A stretch of DNA of 28,768 nt. Source: a virus. The stretch spans positions 1 to 28,768 of IMG/VR virus record IMGVR_UViG_3300010885_058128, one strand, 5' to 3'. The position numbers were made by a program, and so were the translations under genes. This document shows positions 27,801 through 28,768 of the stretch, piece by piece; position 1 is the first letter of the stretch, and each line of letters starts with the position of its first letter. The notes beneath the pieces were generated by a model, which did not search any database, was not told where the DNA came from, and saw only the letters and a list, made by a program, of their open reading frames with translations.

Positions 27801-28768
27801 ATGGCAATTACATTAAGACAGGTAACAGGATCAGCACTATCCTTTGCTCAAGTAGATACAAACTTTTCATCTTTCTACTACTCATCTTCTGTAGCAGGAT
27901 CAACACTTACGTTGTTTAGAACAGGAAGTACTGCCTTCAGTATTCCAATAACTTCTGAATCAATAAGTATAGCAGGAATTTCACTTTGGACAGCATCTTT
28001 AGATGGAACAATTACTAGAAGCGGGAACGTACTAATAACAGGTTCTTTGTCAAATGGAGCACTTAATCTAGCAACAGGACCCTATTCACATGCAGAAGGT
28101 TACGCTACTACAGCATCAGCTCAGGGAGCACATTCTGAAGGATCTGGGACTAAAGCATCAGGAATATACTCACATGCTGAAGGAGATACTACACAAGCAT
28201 CAGGGACAGGATCTCATGCAGAAGGATATAGTACGATATCATCGGGATTTTATTCACATACCGAAGGTAGTGGAACTACAGCTTCTCAGACAGGATCTCA
28301 TGCAGAAGGAGTAGGTAGTAACGCATTTGCAGACTATGCACATGCAGAAGGTACCGGTACAGAAGCATCAGGATACGCATCTCATACAGAAGGAGATAGT
28401 ACAAAGACACTAGGTAGAGCAGCACATGCTGAAGGACGTAATACTTATGTATCAGGAGCTTATTCACATGCCGAAGGATATTATACATCAGCATCTGGAC
28501 AATATCAGCACGTACAAGGTCAATATAACATAGCTTCTACAACAGACTCTGCTTTTATACATGGAAATGGAACATCAGACTCTACTAGATCAAATCTTAT
28601 TTTTGCAGCCGGAAATACAGTTCAGATAACAGGATCATTAAACGTAAGTGGATCAGTAACAGGTTCACTACTCGGATCGTCATCATATGCTTTAACAGCA
28701 TCTTACGCTCTTAATGCAGGTGGAGTAACAGTACCCGGAGGATCCTCTAATTCAATTCAATTTAATAA
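27801..28768 (+). CDS. Tail-fibre/adhesin protein with YadA-type repeats (partial)
   Basis: Starts at ATG 27801 (MAITLRQVTGSALSFAQVDT) and runs off the right edge, so only the first 322 residues are visible. After a Ser/Thr-rich lead come eleven 14-residue units (residues about 95-248) built around SHAEG...T.ASG, the pattern of YadA-like trimeric adhesin heads, also used in phage fibres. After this the chain continues with SSSYALTASYALNA and GGSSNSIQFN, typical fibre-shaft sequence. Repeats imply a trimeric left-handed beta-roll, probably for contact with the host surface. Small frames on either strand here are repeat shadows. Confidence 0.85.
   Translation, partial: MAITLRQVTGSALSFAQVDTNFSSFYYSSSVAGSTLTLFRTGSTAFSIPITSESISIAGISLWTASLDGTITRSGNVLITGSLSNGALNLATGPYSHAEGYATTASAQGAHSEGSGTKASGIYSHAEGDTTQASGTGSHAEGYSTISSGFYSHTEGSGTTASQTGSHAEGVGSNAFADYAHAEGTGTEASGYASHTEGDSTKTLGRAAHAEGRNTYVSGAYSHAEGYYTSASGQYQHVQGQYNIASTTDSAFIHGNGTSDSTRSNLIFAAGNTVQITGSLNVSGSVTGSLLGSSSYALTASYALNAGGVTVPGGSSNSIQFN
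28083..28544 (+). repeat. Eleven 42-bp tandem repeats (YadA-type units)
   Basis: Eleven units in exact 42-bp phase from 28083 to 28544, each coding a variant of YSHAEGxxTxASGx. Units are diverged in sequence (for example GSHTEG, AAHAEG, YQHVQG), so the array is old rather than a recent expansion. Confidence 0.85.

Noticed and set aside
28090-28494. Plus- and minus-strand frames inside the fibre repeats
   Set aside because: The His/Leu/Gln-rich texture is the 42-bp repeat read in another frame; the main frame gives the YadA-type repeat.

Overview
This window is a piece of a tailed-phage genome: a T4-like myovirus that most likely infects a member of the Bacteroidota. The T4-like assignment rests on a baseplate gene block: a gp5-like hub/spike protein, a gp25-like protein, a gp6-like wedge protein, a very large wedge/tail protein and fibre proteins. 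Just upstream lies a sigma-factor-like gene of the gp55 (late sigma) type. The host assignment rests on the promoters. The sequence is AT-rich, genes lack Shine-Dalgarno sites, and about twenty sites read GTTG-N20-TATCTTTAG, which fits the Bacteroidota promoter pattern (TTTG/TTG about 20 bp before TAnnTTTG). Both points come from motif reading, not database search.

Layout. Positions 1-4002 hold small accessory genes, a DUF932-type gene and a GIY-YIG homing endonuclease, followed by a run of tiny membrane or acidic proteins. Positions 4003-5400 are mostly non-coding. They hold two phased arrays of a 12-bp ACCCGTTNNNNN unit, a pair of micro-genes, and a tandem pair of predicted minus-strand small RNAs, each with its own promoter. 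Positions 5340-9600 are an early-gene island: about a dozen small genes or gene pairs, nearly each with a near-identical promoter and a conserved AT-rich leader. At many sites the promoter overlaps an inverted repeat whose arms differ in sequence but keep pairing, so promoter and upstream terminator appear fused.

Positions 9600-9900 carry a promoter with no ORF behind it (candidate non-coding RNA). It converges on the only minus-strand protein gene seen, a KTSC-like gene. Positions 10262-11549 hold a hypothetical protein, a membrane protein and a T5orf172/MUG113-type GIY-YIG protein. Positions 11704-13585 hold a small protein, an HD-domain phosphohydrolase, a membrane-anchored protein and the gp55-like sigma factor, closely packed. 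Positions 13619-28768 are late structural genes in one direction with overlapping or abutting starts. The last ORF runs off the end and carries eleven 14-residue YadA-type repeats.

How they work together: early genes are probably read one at a time by host RNA polymerase from the TTG-N20-TATCTTTAG promoters. The gp55-like sigma factor could then redirect polymerase to a second motif, TATTTAT(A/T)nAATA, seen before several late genes and before the homing endonuclease. Most small early proteins cannot be assigned a function from sequence. Two sites look like start-region lesions (3756 and 9190). The most unusual items are the promoter/terminator modules, the paired minus-strand RNAs, the 12-bp arrays and the putative late-promoter motif.
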